From assembly GCA_017441765.1 (NCBI GenBank), contig JAFRVK010000048.1, forward strand, positions 1 to 51,030: DNA of 51,030 nucleotides, written 5' to 3'. Made by a program: the position numbers and the translations under genes. Origin of the DNA: Erysipelotrichaceae bacterium (GTDB lineage Bacteria; Bacillota_I; Bacilli_A; Erysipelotrichales; Erysipelotrichaceae). The notes below the pieces were generated by a model. The model saw nothing but the letters and a program-made list of their open reading frames with translations, ran no database searches and was not told where the DNA came from. Below, piece after piece: positions 26,934-35,454 of the stretch. The first letter of the stretch is position 1. Every line of letters begins with the position of its first letter.

Positions 26934-28037
26934 CCGATCGCCCTTCTTTTTGGAAGCGAAGAAACGTTTCAGGCATTCTTCATATTCTTCGATCGTCGAC
27001 GGGATCATGATTTTTTCAGGATCGCGGTGTTTCCGGATGAACGCGTCGATCACTTTCTCCATCATTTCAAAATATTTCCAGTCATGTTTGATCACGATCC
27101 TGTAAAGCAGGATCACGTAGGGCTCCTTGTCGAACAGGATCTTCGGAGTTAGGCAGGCGGTGGAATGGATGGAGATGATGAGCTTGTTCTCGATGTCTTT
27201 CGTATTCAGTACCTGCAGTTCCCAGATCTGTTTCGGATCGCTGCCAAGGAAGATCGTATCGTTCTCTGGATTGCGCGGATGCGGACAGTACAGTACCCGT
27301 TTCGAATCGCGTTCGAGGCTCTGCAGCGCTTCCGCACAGTCGAAGCTTTCTTTTCCCTTGCGGCTGGAAAGGTTCTGTGACAGCCAGTAGATATCGATCT
27401 GTTCCGGATAGTCAATCAGGAAGTCCCGGAACAGTTCCTGCACTTCTTTGAGATGATCCGGATCGAATTTCGGGATCTGTATGACTTTATCCTTGTCTTC
27501 CCTGAAATACAGGTCAGGCTCATTGATATAGGCCTTTCTGTAGGCATAGAAGTCTTTGCCGTGGTTGAACGTTTTGTAGAACCATTTATAGGACTTGGAA
27601 CGCATCTCCAGATCGAAATAGGAGAAATAGCTTCCTGCCCCATCTTCCAGAAGATGAAGCTCCGCCTTCGGATTCAGCTGCCAGATCGCAGCGATCACCG
27701 GCATAAATTTCGGTGTGGCGATCACGTCGTAGAGATTCTTTACATTTTCGATCTGAAAATAGCGTTTCAGGTAATTCTTTGGGAACACGATATCTCCCAA
27801 AGCGGAAACGATCGGAATGCTGCCCTGCGTATCCTTCTTTCCCACAAGCCTGACTGTCTTGAAAATATCCTGCTTCTTTACGATACCGCAAAGCTCTTTT
27901 ACACCATCGAACGAATCCTGCATGATCAGATCTGCTTCATAATCGGGAAGATTCTCAAAGCCGTTCTGACGCTGATGATGCAGATTCAGGATATTCAGAA
28001 GCTGATATGCGGAATTGCCGTAGTAAAGATATCTCAT
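26922..28037 (-). CDS. GT52-like (sialyltransferase-fold) glycosyltransferase
   Basis: This 371-residue protein shows, in order, LLEDGAGSYF (about residue 130), YCPHPRNPEND (about 270) and ISIHSTACLTPKIL (about 305). These match the D/E-D/E-G, HP and S/T motifs shared by bacterial sialyltransferases of GT38, GT52 and GT80. The N-terminus LYYGNSAYQLLNILNLH also resembles GT52. No CMP-sialic acid synthesis genes are in the window, so the donor may be another CMP-sugar or sialic acid may be made elsewhere. GGAGTGAATTC precedes the start. Confidence 0.7.
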   Translation of the reverse strand: MRYLYYGNSAYQLLNILNLHHQRQNGFENLPDYEADLIMQDSFDGVKELCGIVKKQDIFKTVRLVGKKDTQGSIPIVSALGDIVFPKNYLKRYFQIENVKNLYDVIATPKFMPVIAAIWQLNPKAELHLLEDGAGSYFSYFDLEMRSKSYKWFYKTFNHGKDFYAYRKAYINEPDLYFREDKDKVIQIPKFDPDHLKEVQELFRDFLIDYPEQIDIYWLSQNLSSRKGKESFDCAEALQSLERDSKRVLYCPHPRNPENDTIFLGSDPKQIWELQVLNTKDIENKLIISIHSTACLTPKILFDKEPYVILLYRIVIKHDWKYFEMMEKVIDAFIRKHRDPEKIMIPSTIEEYEECLKRFFASKKKGDRYNS

Positions 28038-29035
28038 GAATTCACTCCGTTGATGATATCAAGCATCTGATGGATCCGGTTGCCCCAGGTATGATGTTTC
28101 ATGACATAGTCGTAATTCCTGTCCAGAATGGCATTGTATTCGTCCTGGTGATTCTCATAGTAATCGATGGATTCGTTGAAATCCTCATCGTTGTTGAAGC
28201 TGATCATCGCCTTGTACGGGAACAGTTCGTCGAAAGTATCCGGTTTCATTCCGATGATCATCGTCTTGGACGCCATGGCTTCATAGTAGCGGCAGATCGT
28301 CTCGGAGATCGCTCCGGTCCGTCTGAAGTTCTCGTAGGATTTCGGCACACAGACGAAATATTTGGTCCTGTTGACTTCCCTTGCAAGTTCGTTGATATCC
28401 GGGAAGATCATCTCGTCGCGGTCATGGCGATAGACGTAATTGTCTCTGCTGTCTTCCAGGCCGTGCAGCTTCAGATAATCCAGGATCTTCTCATGCAGGA
28501 CATCATTCCTTCTGCCCATCTGCATGAACATTCTCGTCTTTTTCTCGTCTCTTGGCCTGAAGATGCGGAAGTCTGCACTCAATGGGACCCAGTAGGAATT
28601 GTGACCTGTTTCCTTGAAGTATTCTGCCGACTTCTTGTATCCGAAGAACAGAAAATCGATCCCGATGTCATCGATGACCTTTTCCCAGTCCTGAAATTCC
28701 GGTTCCCAGCAGTCGTAGCAGAAGATCGCCGTCCTGTTTCCGGAGGCTTTGAGTTTTTTCAGAAGATAGGCGTTCGCCTTCAAATAAAGCAGATTCATCG
28801 TCACATAAAGAAAAACGCTGTCTTCGTGTTTTCTGGTCGCCCAGGATTCATACAAAGTCGGAAGATGCAGCTTTTCCGTAATGCGGTTGATGTTCTTTAT
28901 GACGATATTCTTGTATACGATCGAGACATCGCCTTTGCCATAATCAAGAAACGCCTGCTCCTGTCCTTCGATCTGCGGAGCGCTGGCGCCTTTCTTGATA
29001 TAGGATTTCTGTTCCGATAGAATAATGATCTTCAT
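28034..29035 (-). CDS. CgeB-like glycosyltransferase
   Basis: This 333-residue GT-B-type protein has a C-terminal part with RRTGAISETICRYYEAMASK and an E-x7-like region followed by a helix-rich end (YDYVMKHHTWGNRIHQML). This matches CgeB-like/GT1-type proteins in capsule and spore-surface loci. The N-terminal domain has weak similarity to anything I recognise. The start is two bases after the upstream stop and lacks a clear ribosome site. Its role in the glycan is not known. Confidence 0.68.
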   Translation of the reverse strand: MKIIILSEQKSYIKKGASAPQIEGQEQAFLDYGKGDVSIVYKNIVIKNINRITEKLHLPTLYESWATRKHEDSVFLYVTMNLLYLKANAYLLKKLKASGNRTAIFCYDCWEPEFQDWEKVIDDIGIDFLFFGYKKSAEYFKETGHNSYWVPLSADFRIFRPRDEKKTRMFMQMGRRNDVLHEKILDYLKLHGLEDSRDNYVYRHDRDEMIFPDINELAREVNRTKYFVCVPKSYENFRRTGAISETICRYYEAMASKTMIIGMKPDTFDELFPYKAMISFNNDEDFNESIDYYENHQDEYNAILDRNYDYVMKHHTWGNRIHQMLDIINGVNS

Positions 29036-29037
29036 AA

Positions 29038-29679
29038 TTAATCTTTACAGCCATTGCTGAACCAGGCGATCGCTTTTTCATAGTCGTTGAACGTATCGAT
29101 CTCCTTGGTGCGGATGACCTGCGCCTTCAGCGGCAGCAATGGTTCCAGCATGAAATACAGGTGCCTGTCATCCGGGGTCAGACGATTTGTCCGGACCTGG
29201 GAAAGGCCGGTCCATTCCAGATCGCCCTTCTCTCTGGAGAAGGCGATGACTTCGTTTCTTTCGTTCAGCTGCATCAGTACCGGGTCATCCGTACCCGGGG
29301 TGCAGCCGCCGATCTTTTCCTCATCGTCATGAATGAAGGCTTTCATATCTTCCGGATTGACCAGCAGGTCGCCATCCAGGGATACGACCAGTTCCTTTGC
29401 ACAAAGCAAGGCTTTGGAAAAACTTGCCGCTGTACCGGTCGTCTTGTAGTTGTAGTTGAAACAGAAGGTGATATCGTTGCGGTATTCCTTGGCGACATCG
29501 ATGACCTTCTGAGCCTGATAGCCGACCACGATGCGCACGTCTTCCACTTCATCCAGCATCTCCAACTGCCGGATGATCATCGGTTTCCCGCAGATATCCA
29601 CCAGGGCCTTCGTGGATCCGATGCCCAGTCTTGTGCCCATGCCGGCACAGCTGATGATGATCGTCTTGTTCGTTATCAT
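29038..29679 (-). CDS. Sugar/choline-type nucleotidyltransferase (LicC/MobA-like)
   Basis: This 213-residue protein has IISCAGMGTRLGIGSTKALVD (the G-x-G-T-R-L...K NTP-binding loop), followed by TGTAASFSKALL and VVSLDGDLLVN with the metal Asp pair. It is too short for a glucose-1-phosphate enzyme with a C-terminal hexapeptide domain and resembles LicC/HddC-size cytidylyl- or guanylyltransferases. I set the start at 29679, where the ATG overlaps the phosphatase stop (ATGA). With LicD in the same operon it may supply a CDP-activated group (inference). Confidence 0.78.
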   Translation of the reverse strand: MITNKTIIISCAGMGTRLGIGSTKALVDICGKPMIIRQLEMLDEVEDVRIVVGYQAQKVIDVAKEYRNDITFCFNYNYKTTGTAASFSKALLCAKELVVSLDGDLLVNPEDMKAFIHDDEEKIGGCTPGTDDPVLMQLNERNEVIAFSREKGDLEWTGLSQVRTNRLTPDDRHLYFMLEPLLPLKAQVIRTKEIDTFNDYEKAIAWFSNGCKD

Positions 29680-30278
29680 AAGAGCCCCCTCAGGAATTCC
29701 GCACATTTGTCTTCATCATAGAAGGCATAGTCGATCACGTTCAGCAATGATGGTGCGATCGGCCGTACGCCTCCGTATCCGATGGCGATCGCAGCCTGCG
29801 CAGCCATTTCCGAATCGTTGTCGCCGTCGCCTACGACGACCAGGGGTTCCTTGAAGCTTCTGGCTGTCGCATACTTGTTTCTGATGGTCAGCACTTCGCC
29901 GACCGTGTCATTGTCATCTCTTGCGGTAGAGCACAGGCAGTGATCCATCATCCCCAGTTTGTTCATCAATCCGCTGATCCAGATGTCCAGATTTCCTGTC
30001 ACGACGTAGCAGCGGTCATGGTTCTCCATCATGAAACGGACGATCTCCTCGTTCAAAGGGATCTCGCTGACCAGCTTGTTTACTGTCTTGACCGAGATCT
30101 GACTCAGGATCTTGACACGCTTCAGAAAAGACTCCTCAAAAGGGATCTCCCCCTTCATCGTCGACTCTGTGACCGCCCGGATTTCTTTTTCCCGTCCGAT
30201 CAGTACCGAAATCTCCGGCAGGATCTCTTTCTTTGTCATTGTCGAATCCAGATCAAATAGAAAGATATAATCACTCAT
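29676..30278 (-). CDS. HAD-family phosphatase (SerB-like)
   Basis: This 200-residue protein has FLFDLDSTMT (nucleophile Asp, about 8-17), YVVTGN (motif II Thr) and VVGDGDNDSEMA (motif IV). A helical cap lies between motifs I and II, as in phosphoserine-phosphatase-like C1 HADs. It overlaps the nucleotidyltransferase by four bases. It may remove a phosphate from a precursor of the activated group, or clear a by-product; the substrate is unknown. Confidence 0.82.
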   Translation of the reverse strand: MSDYIFLFDLDSTMTKKEILPEISVLIGREKEIRAVTESTMKGEIPFEESFLKRVKILSQISVKTVNKLVSEIPLNEEIVRFMMENHDRCYVVTGNLDIWISGLMNKLGMMDHCLCSTARDDNDTVGEVLTIRNKYATARSFKEPLVVVGDGDNDSEMAAQAAIAIGYGGVRPIAPSLLNVIDYAFYDEDKCAEFLRGLL

Positions 30279-30637
30279 TACGCACTCCAGATATCTTTGG
30301 AACCGTCTTCCAGTTCCACGCCGTTGTCATACATTCCTACCAGATAGGTATCCTCATGGTACTCGAAGGAATGATAGACATATTCAGGGATGACAAACAT
30401 ATCCCCTTTGTTTATTTCATATACTTCACTGATGTCATCTTTCCAGACAGTCAGCTTGAAGCAGCCCGAGATGACATAGAAACACTCCTTGCTGAATTTG
30501 TGATAATGCCCGCCGCGCACAGAATCCTTGACGGAAATGATCGCATTCACCTGTTTCCAGCCATCATGAACCAGCTGGTTCAGAGAACCGGCTTCATTTT
30601 CAAACGTAAAATCAGGCTTTATGAATTCAATCAGCAT
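30278..30637 (-). CDS. Cupin domain protein, sugar isomerase-like (FdtA/WxcM-like)
   Basis: This 119-residue single-domain cupin has SVRGGHYHKFSKECFYVISG and GDMFVIPEYVYHSFEYHED, with the metal or sugar-binding His residues in the two cupin motifs. FdtA-type 3,4-ketoisomerases and WxcM-like proteins share this RGxHYHK form. It is directly after the 4,6-dehydratase gene, so it may act on the 4-keto sugar that enzyme makes. Unlike FdtA, no aminotransferase follows. GGAGTG precedes the next gene down. A simple binding protein cannot be excluded. Confidence 0.72.
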   Translation of the reverse strand: MLIEFIKPDFTFENEAGSLNQLVHDGWKQVNAIISVKDSVRGGHYHKFSKECFYVISGCFKLTVWKDDISEVYEINKGDMFVIPEYVYHSFEYHEDTYLVGMYDNGVELEDGSKDIWSA

Positions 30638-31665
30638 TATCTTGTCAGGAACTTTCCTTTCTTGACCCGTTCACGCCAGTAGTCGAGAAGATCGTGCATC
30701 GTCTTCTCATACGGGATCTCCGGTTCCCAGCCGGTATGGGCCTTGAATTTGCGGCAGTCCGGGATCTGCAGGTCCGCATCGATCGGTCTTAAGCGTTCCG
30801 GATCGACTACGACTTTGATCTGATCCTTCATCGAAGAATAGGACAGCAGGGTCTCCAGAGTATCTCCAACCTCGCAGGTATAGGAACCGCCGATATTGTA
30901 GTACTCGCCAGGGATCGGATCGATCGTCACCAGCATGAAATACGCTCTCACCGCATCACGGACATCCGCATAGGTACGCAAAGAATGGAGGTTTCCGACT
31001 TTGACTACCGGTTCGATCAGGCCTTCTTCAATCATCGCAATCTGTTTCGCAAATGTGGACTCATGGAAGACATCGCCTCTTCTCGGTCCGGTATGGGTAA
31101 ACATTCTGGTCGTCATGACCGTCATGTCATAGGCTTCCGCATAATACCTGCCTAAAAGATCCGTTCCGACCTTGGAGATCGCATACGGGGAAGCGGGATG
31201 GAAACGGCATTCTTCGTTGATGCCTTCTTCCGGCTTCTGTTCCGGCGGGATACGTCCGAAGACTTCACTGGATGCGCAGACATGGATGATTGGATTGTAG
31301 GCCGGATACTGTTCCTTCAACAATCTTACCGCTTCCAGCAGTCTGCAGGTACCGAGGATATTCGTATTCAGAGTATCGATCGGTGCCGTGAAACTGGTCT
31401 GCGGATAGGACTGGGCAGCCAGATGGAAAATATAGTCAGGCTGGACCTTTTTCAGCACAGTGATCAGCGAGATCTCGTCATTCAGATCGGCATAGTCAAA
31501 GAAGACGCGGTCTTTTCTGTTGACCCGATCCAGCAGATGTTCGACATTGTCCAAAGGAGAACGCCAGCGGCAGACTCCGTAGATTTCCCAGTCGGTATTC
31601 TCCAAGAGATAATCGGCCAGATGCGAACCGACCATGCCGGTAATGCCGGTGATCAATGCTTTCAT
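30637..31665 (-). CDS. GDP-sugar 4,6-dehydratase (GMD-like; probable GDP-heptose dehydratase)
   Basis: This 342-residue SDR has ITGITGMVGSHLADYLL (about 4-20), FHLAAQSYPQTSFTAPIDT, SSEVFGRI and SPYAISKVGTDLLGRYYAEA with the catalytic YxxxK. TGPRRGDVF and a C-terminal GDP-binding region make it GMD-like. Directly downstream of a GDP-manno-heptose pathway, it is best read as a GDP-D-glycero-D-manno-heptose 4,6-dehydratase (DmhA/WcbK type). GDP-mannose dehydratase is the alternative, but no mannose enzymes are near. AGGAGGAAAC precedes the ATG. Confidence 0.85.
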   Translation of the reverse strand: MKALITGITGMVGSHLADYLLENTDWEIYGVCRWRSPLDNVEHLLDRVNRKDRVFFDYADLNDEISLITVLKKVQPDYIFHLAAQSYPQTSFTAPIDTLNTNILGTCRLLEAVRLLKEQYPAYNPIIHVCASSEVFGRIPPEQKPEEGINEECRFHPASPYAISKVGTDLLGRYYAEAYDMTVMTTRMFTHTGPRRGDVFHESTFAKQIAMIEEGLIEPVVKVGNLHSLRTYADVRDAVRAYFMLVTIDPIPGEYYNIGGSYTCEVGDTLETLLSYSSMKDQIKVVVDPERLRPIDADLQIPDCRKFKAHTGWEPEIPYEKTMHDLLDYWRERVKKGKFLTR

Positions 31666-32669
31666 AACGTTTCCTCCTGTTCATATTCTTCCGGTACGTA
31701 ATAGATGACGCTCGTGCCTTCGTTCTCGAAACGGAACGGTACAGGCAGCAGATCAGAGAAGTCTTTCCTGAAGGCTTCTTGTTTTTCCTGAGGCACGTAG
31801 AACAGCATGAACCCGCCTCCTCCGGCACCTAGAAGCTTTCCTCCCAGTGCACCGGACTGCAGGGCTTTCTCATAGATCATGTCGATCTGATTGTTGCTGA
31901 TCTTGGAACCGGTCGTCCGTTTCAGCCGCCATGATTCATCCAGCAATCTGCCGAAATCATCGAGATCTCTCGTTTCATCTTTCAAGATCGCTTCGGCTTC
32001 ATCGACCATCGCTTTCATTCTTAATAATGTTTCCGTATTGTTTCCGATATTCTTCTTGGTATCATCCTGGATATCGGCAGAGAAACGGGAGAAGCCGGTG
32101 AAGTACAAAAGAAGATGATCATTCAGATCCTTCTTTCTCTGTTCAGAGATTTCAATCGGCGCCACGGTATATCCATCCGCTCTGAAGTCGATGCGGTTCA
32201 GTCCGCCGAAGGAAGCAGCCACCTGATCCTGCAGACCTCCGGATTCATTGCACAATACCCGTTCCACATAGATCGCTTCATCCGCCAGCGTCTTCTTGCC
32301 TTTCCGTTTCCCTTTGAGGCAATGGAACGCATTCAACAGACCTACCGCAAACGAAGAACTGGTTCCCAGCCCTGTCCTTGCCGGAAGATCGGCATCGTAG
32401 GTCACGATCAGTTCGTGCATATCCAGATACTTCATCGCATTGCGGACCAGAGGATGTTCGATCGCATCGACACCCGGAACCCTCTCAATTCTTGAATAGG
32501 TGATCTGATTCTTATAATCAAAAAAACGTGGCAAATGTCTTACTGTCACGTAACAATATTTATCAAAAGTCGAGGAAAGCACTGCTCCCTCGTGCTTCTC
32601 ATAAAACTCTTTGAGATCGGTTCCTCCGCCAAAGAAGGACATTCTGAATGGGGTTTTCGTGATGATCAT
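31662..32669 (-). CDS. hddA: D-glycero-D-manno-heptose 7-phosphate kinase, HddA type (GHMP kinase)
   Basis: This 335-residue GHMP kinase opens TKTPFRMSFFGGGTDL, and has LPARTGLGTSSSFAVGLLNA as the ATP loop and KLLGAGGGGFMLFYV as motif 3. It makes the heptose 1,7-bisphosphate with alpha anomer. I placed the start at 32669 (ATG) because the frame upstream begins only with a TTG inside the GmhA end. The ATG is one base after that stop. It overlaps the dehydratase start by four bases. Confidence 0.92.
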   Translation of the reverse strand: MIITKTPFRMSFFGGGTDLKEFYEKHEGAVLSSTFDKYCYVTVRHLPRFFDYKNQITYSRIERVPGVDAIEHPLVRNAMKYLDMHELIVTYDADLPARTGLGTSSSFAVGLLNAFHCLKGKRKGKKTLADEAIYVERVLCNESGGLQDQVAASFGGLNRIDFRADGYTVAPIEISEQRKKDLNDHLLLYFTGFSRFSADIQDDTKKNIGNNTETLLRMKAMVDEAEAILKDETRDLDDFGRLLDESWRLKRTTGSKISNNQIDMIYEKALQSGALGGKLLGAGGGGFMLFYVPQEKQEAFRKDFSDLLPVPFRFENEGTSVIYYVPEEYEQEETL

Positions 32670-32670
32670 A

Positions 32671-33318
32671 TCATTTTCCAAAATAGTTTGTTTCCAGCAT
32701 CAGACACAGGCAATGATAGACCGGAAGATGAAGTTCCTGTACCTTGAAGGTTTCGCTTTCCGGAACCTGGATGCAGACGTCCGCGTAGTTCTGCAAAAGA
32801 CACTGCTTCGATCCGGTCAGGGCGATGATCTTGAGACCCAGCGCTTTTGCTGCCACACAGGCATTGACGATATTCTCGGAATTGCCGGAAGTGGAGATCG
32901 CCAGAAAGACATCGCCTTCATCGCCATAGCCCAGGACCTGCTGCGCATAGACACCCTGCGCATCGACATCGTTCATGTAGGCGGTCATCAGTCCGATATG
33001 GGAAGTCAGCGGTACGGCCCGCAACGGACGCTCCAGCCCTTTGGCAAGCTTCTCTCCGCGTATCGCATCGATTACGATCATCTTCTGAGCGAACTCTTCG
33101 GTGACCGGACGGCTGTATTTGAAACGTTTCATCAGTTCACCTGCGATGTGCTCGCTGTCGGCAGCCGAACCGCCATTGCCCGCGATCAGCAGCTTCTTTC
33201 CATGATCATAAGCCTCTTCCAGAAGAAGATAAGCATCTTCGATCTCTTTTCTGCAGGCTTCGAGCCGAGGATATCGTTCCGTCAGTTCATCCAATACCAG
33301 TTTCACTGTTTCTTTCAT
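32671..33318 (-). CDS. gmhA: Sedoheptulose 7-phosphate isomerase, GmhA
   Basis: This 215-residue SIS-domain protein has LIAGNGGSAADSEHIAGEL (about 47-65) and FLAISTSGNSENIVNA (about 125-140), hallmarks of GmhA. It has RPLRAVPLTSHIGLMTAY between them. It converts sedoheptulose 7-phosphate to D-glycero-D-manno-heptose 7-phosphate, the first step of the heptose pathway. The ATG at 33318 with AGGTG six bases before it is preferred over an in-frame GTG three codons earlier. Confidence 0.93.
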   Translation of the reverse strand: MKETVKLVLDELTERYPRLEACRKEIEDAYLLLEEAYDHGKKLLIAGNGGSAADSEHIAGELMKRFKYSRPVTEEFAQKMIVIDAIRGEKLAKGLERPLRAVPLTSHIGLMTAYMNDVDAQGVYAQQVLGYGDEGDVFLAISTSGNSENIVNACVAAKALGLKIIALTGSKQCLLQNYADVCIQVPESETFKVQELHLPVYHCLCLMLETNYFGK

Positions 33319-33319
33319 A

Positions 33320-34561
33320 TCAGTCACCTAAAATCTCTCTGACAGCTTCCAGAAGATCGCCATCTCTCTCTATTTTAATACATTTGCAGCCTGCATTACT
33401 ACCTGCCAGGACATCGTTATCGCTGTCACCGATCATATAGGATGCGGACAGATCGATATGATAGGCATCTCTTGCCTTGAAAAACAGGCCCGGTTTCGGT
33501 TTGCGGCAGTCGCAGTCGATCTTCAGTTCCGGGATCTCTCCTTCATATCCCCTGTCCGGATGATGCGGACAGAAATACAAAGCATCGAGATAGGCGCCTT
33601 CGTTTCCTAAGAGGGTCTCAAGCTTGTTGTGGATGTTTCTCAGTTCATCAAACGTGACTTCTCCCCTGGCGATCACCGGCTGATTGGTGATGACGATGCA
33701 GAGGTAATCGGAAGCATTGATCCTTCGGATCGCTTCCGCGGAATGAGGATTCAGTTCCATCTCATCGACATCTCTTAAGAATCCGACGAAATGATTGATC
33801 GTCCCGTCCCGATCCAGGAAGATCGCTTTCTGTCTGTTCCGTAACGATCTGGCATTGACCTTGCCGCTAAGAAAATCCCTGCAGACCATTTCATACCGTT
33901 CAGGCGTACCCATGTCTTTGACATATTCGCTGGAATTGTAGGCGTACATTCTGTCTTTGCATAACGGCTTCAGTACATCGCGGTCCAGGTCGATCTTTTC
34001 TTTATTGATCTCTTTCTTCAGTACTTCCGGCGAAAGGATATGCAGACCGGCATTGACCTTGTTCTGATAGTAAAGAGGGCGTTCATCTTCTTTGGTCAGC
34101 CAGGCGATGACTCTGTCGTCTTCGTCCGTGACGATCAGGCCGCTGTCATAAGGATGATCGTTGGGGTGCGTAAACAGCGTCACCAGCGCATTCTTTTCTT
34201 TATGAAAAGCGATGAAACGGTTCACATCGATATCGAACAGCACATCCCCGTTGATCAGAAGGAAATCTTCATTCAGCTGCTCCTTCATCTGAAACAGCGC
34301 CCCGGCATTGCCTAGAGGCGTTTTCTCTTCGAAGTAGGAGATGCTGACACCAAGATCATGGCCGTCGCCGAAATGATCCGTGATGACTTCAGATAAATGA
34401 GAAACCGTCAGAACGAATTCCGTGATCCCCTGATCCCGAAGCGAAAGGATCTCCCGTTCCAAGAGAGGCGTTCCATCGATCGGTATCATCGGCTTGGGGA
34501 TATCGGAAACCAGGGAACTGATCCTGCTTCCTTTCCCTCCGGCCATTATCACACATTTCAT
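33320..34561 (-). CDS. Fused heptose-1-phosphate guanylyltransferase and heptose bisphosphatase (HddC-GmhB)
   Basis: The N-terminal domain (about 1-230) is a nucleotidyltransferase with IMAGGKGSRISSLVSDIPKP, TPLGNAGAL and INGDVLF. The C-terminal domain (about 245-413) is a HAD-IIIA phosphatase with IFLDRDGTINHFVGF, VITNQPVIARG, a zinc-type loop (CPHHPDRGYEG to CDCRKPKPG) and MIGDSDNDVLAG. This unites the third and fourth steps of GDP-heptose synthesis in one chain: GmhB removes the 7-phosphate, then HddC adds GMP. The start overlaps the SDR stop by four bases. Confidence 0.92.
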   Translation of the reverse strand: MKCVIMAGGKGSRISSLVSDIPKPMIPIDGTPLLEREILSLRDQGITEFVLTVSHLSEVITDHFGDGHDLGVSISYFEEKTPLGNAGALFQMKEQLNEDFLLINGDVLFDIDVNRFIAFHKEKNALVTLFTHPNDHPYDSGLIVTDEDDRVIAWLTKEDERPLYYQNKVNAGLHILSPEVLKKEINKEKIDLDRDVLKPLCKDRMYAYNSSEYVKDMGTPERYEMVCRDFLSGKVNARSLRNRQKAIFLDRDGTINHFVGFLRDVDEMELNPHSAEAIRRINASDYLCIVITNQPVIARGEVTFDELRNIHNKLETLLGNEGAYLDALYFCPHHPDRGYEGEIPELKIDCDCRKPKPGLFFKARDAYHIDLSASYMIGDSDNDVLAGSNAGCKCIKIERDGDLLEAVREILGD

Positions 34562-35445
34562 TCCTTGTACCTTGGTTTCTCGAAGATATCCACAAATTCC
34601 AGATCCAGGATCTGTTTCAGCAATCTGTTGTCCATCAGCGTGCTGGTGGCCCGTTTCGTCTCGAATCCGGCCATTTTCTTTTCCATCGTGATCGGTACGA
34701 TCAGTTCAGGATCCAGTCCTTCTCTCAAGGCGATCAGCTTGCCCACATCATATTTGGAAAGATCCTGATCCCCGCAGACATTGACGATCGGTTCGGTATT
34801 TCTGTGTTCCATCAGGGCGATCAAGAATCTTGCGACATTTTCAAAAGACAGAGAGGAACGGTACGAATCCGCATACATCTCGAACGGCTTTCCTTCTCTC
34901 AAGGATGCGACGATCTGGTCATAGAAATGCGGCTTCTTCGCCAGGCTCGGCGAGATCAGGAAAGGAAAACGCACGACATGTCTGCCATTCTCCAGCATGA
35001 TCTTTTCCGCGGCCACTTTGTTTTCCCCATAGAAATTGACCGGATTCAAAGGATCTCCTTCCCTGAAGTGATACCTGTCTACGCTTTCTCCATAGACACT
35101 GTCTGTTGAGACATAATAGATATCTTTTGCGAACGGACAGTGTTCGATGAAATAGCGCAGGGAGATCACATTGACCTTCCAGGCCAGTTCCCGGTTCTTT
35201 TCCACCAGATCGGGATTATGATAGGCGGCCAGATAGACGATCTTGAGATCCTCATATCCGCTTAAAACTCTCAGCAGTTCATCGACTGCTGCCTGATCGG
35301 TGATATCGCACCGATACCACTTCACCCGCTCTGTATCTTCTTCGATATTCAGGTCCACGCAAAGAAGATCCTCGCTGGTCTCTTCGAGGATGATCTTCTG
35401 TACATAGCTTCCTAAATAGCCGTTAGCGCCAATGATCGAATACAT
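34558..35445 (-). CDS. NAD(P)-dependent SDR sugar epimerase/reductase (RmlD-like)
   Basis: This 295-residue SDR begins SIIGANGYLGSYVQKIIL. It has VYLAAYHNPDLVEKN, YYVSTDSVYGES and NFYGENKVAAEKIM with YxxxK, plus the RFPFLISPS region of RmlD-like reductases. It is shorter than most epimerases. With the dehydratase in the same operon it likely reduces or modifies the 4-keto heptose, as DmhB and its analogues do (inference). AGGAG precedes its ATG. It is nine bases downstream of the ligase gene. Confidence 0.82.
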   Translation of the reverse strand: MYSIIGANGYLGSYVQKIILEETSEDLLCVDLNIEEDTERVKWYRCDITDQAAVDELLRVLSGYEDLKIVYLAAYHNPDLVEKNRELAWKVNVISLRYFIEHCPFAKDIYYVSTDSVYGESVDRYHFREGDPLNPVNFYGENKVAAEKIMLENGRHVVRFPFLISPSLAKKPHFYDQIVASLREGKPFEMYADSYRSSLSFENVARFLIALMEHRNTEPIVNVCGDQDLSKYDVGKLIALREGLDPELIVPITMEKKMAGFETKRATSTLMDNRLLKQILDLEFVDIFEKPRYKE

Positions 35446-35454
35446 ATGGTTCTC

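Noticed and set aside
26922..28037. Sialic acid capsule
   Set aside because: No neuA, neuB or neuC-like gene in the window. capG is better explained by the FucNAc pathway.
24591..30278. O-methyl phosphoramidate (Campylobacter capsule) pathway
   Set aside because: A nucleotidyltransferase is present but the glutamine kinase and amidotransferase partners are not in this operon; the ATP-grasp here is on another transcript and of carboxylate-amine type.
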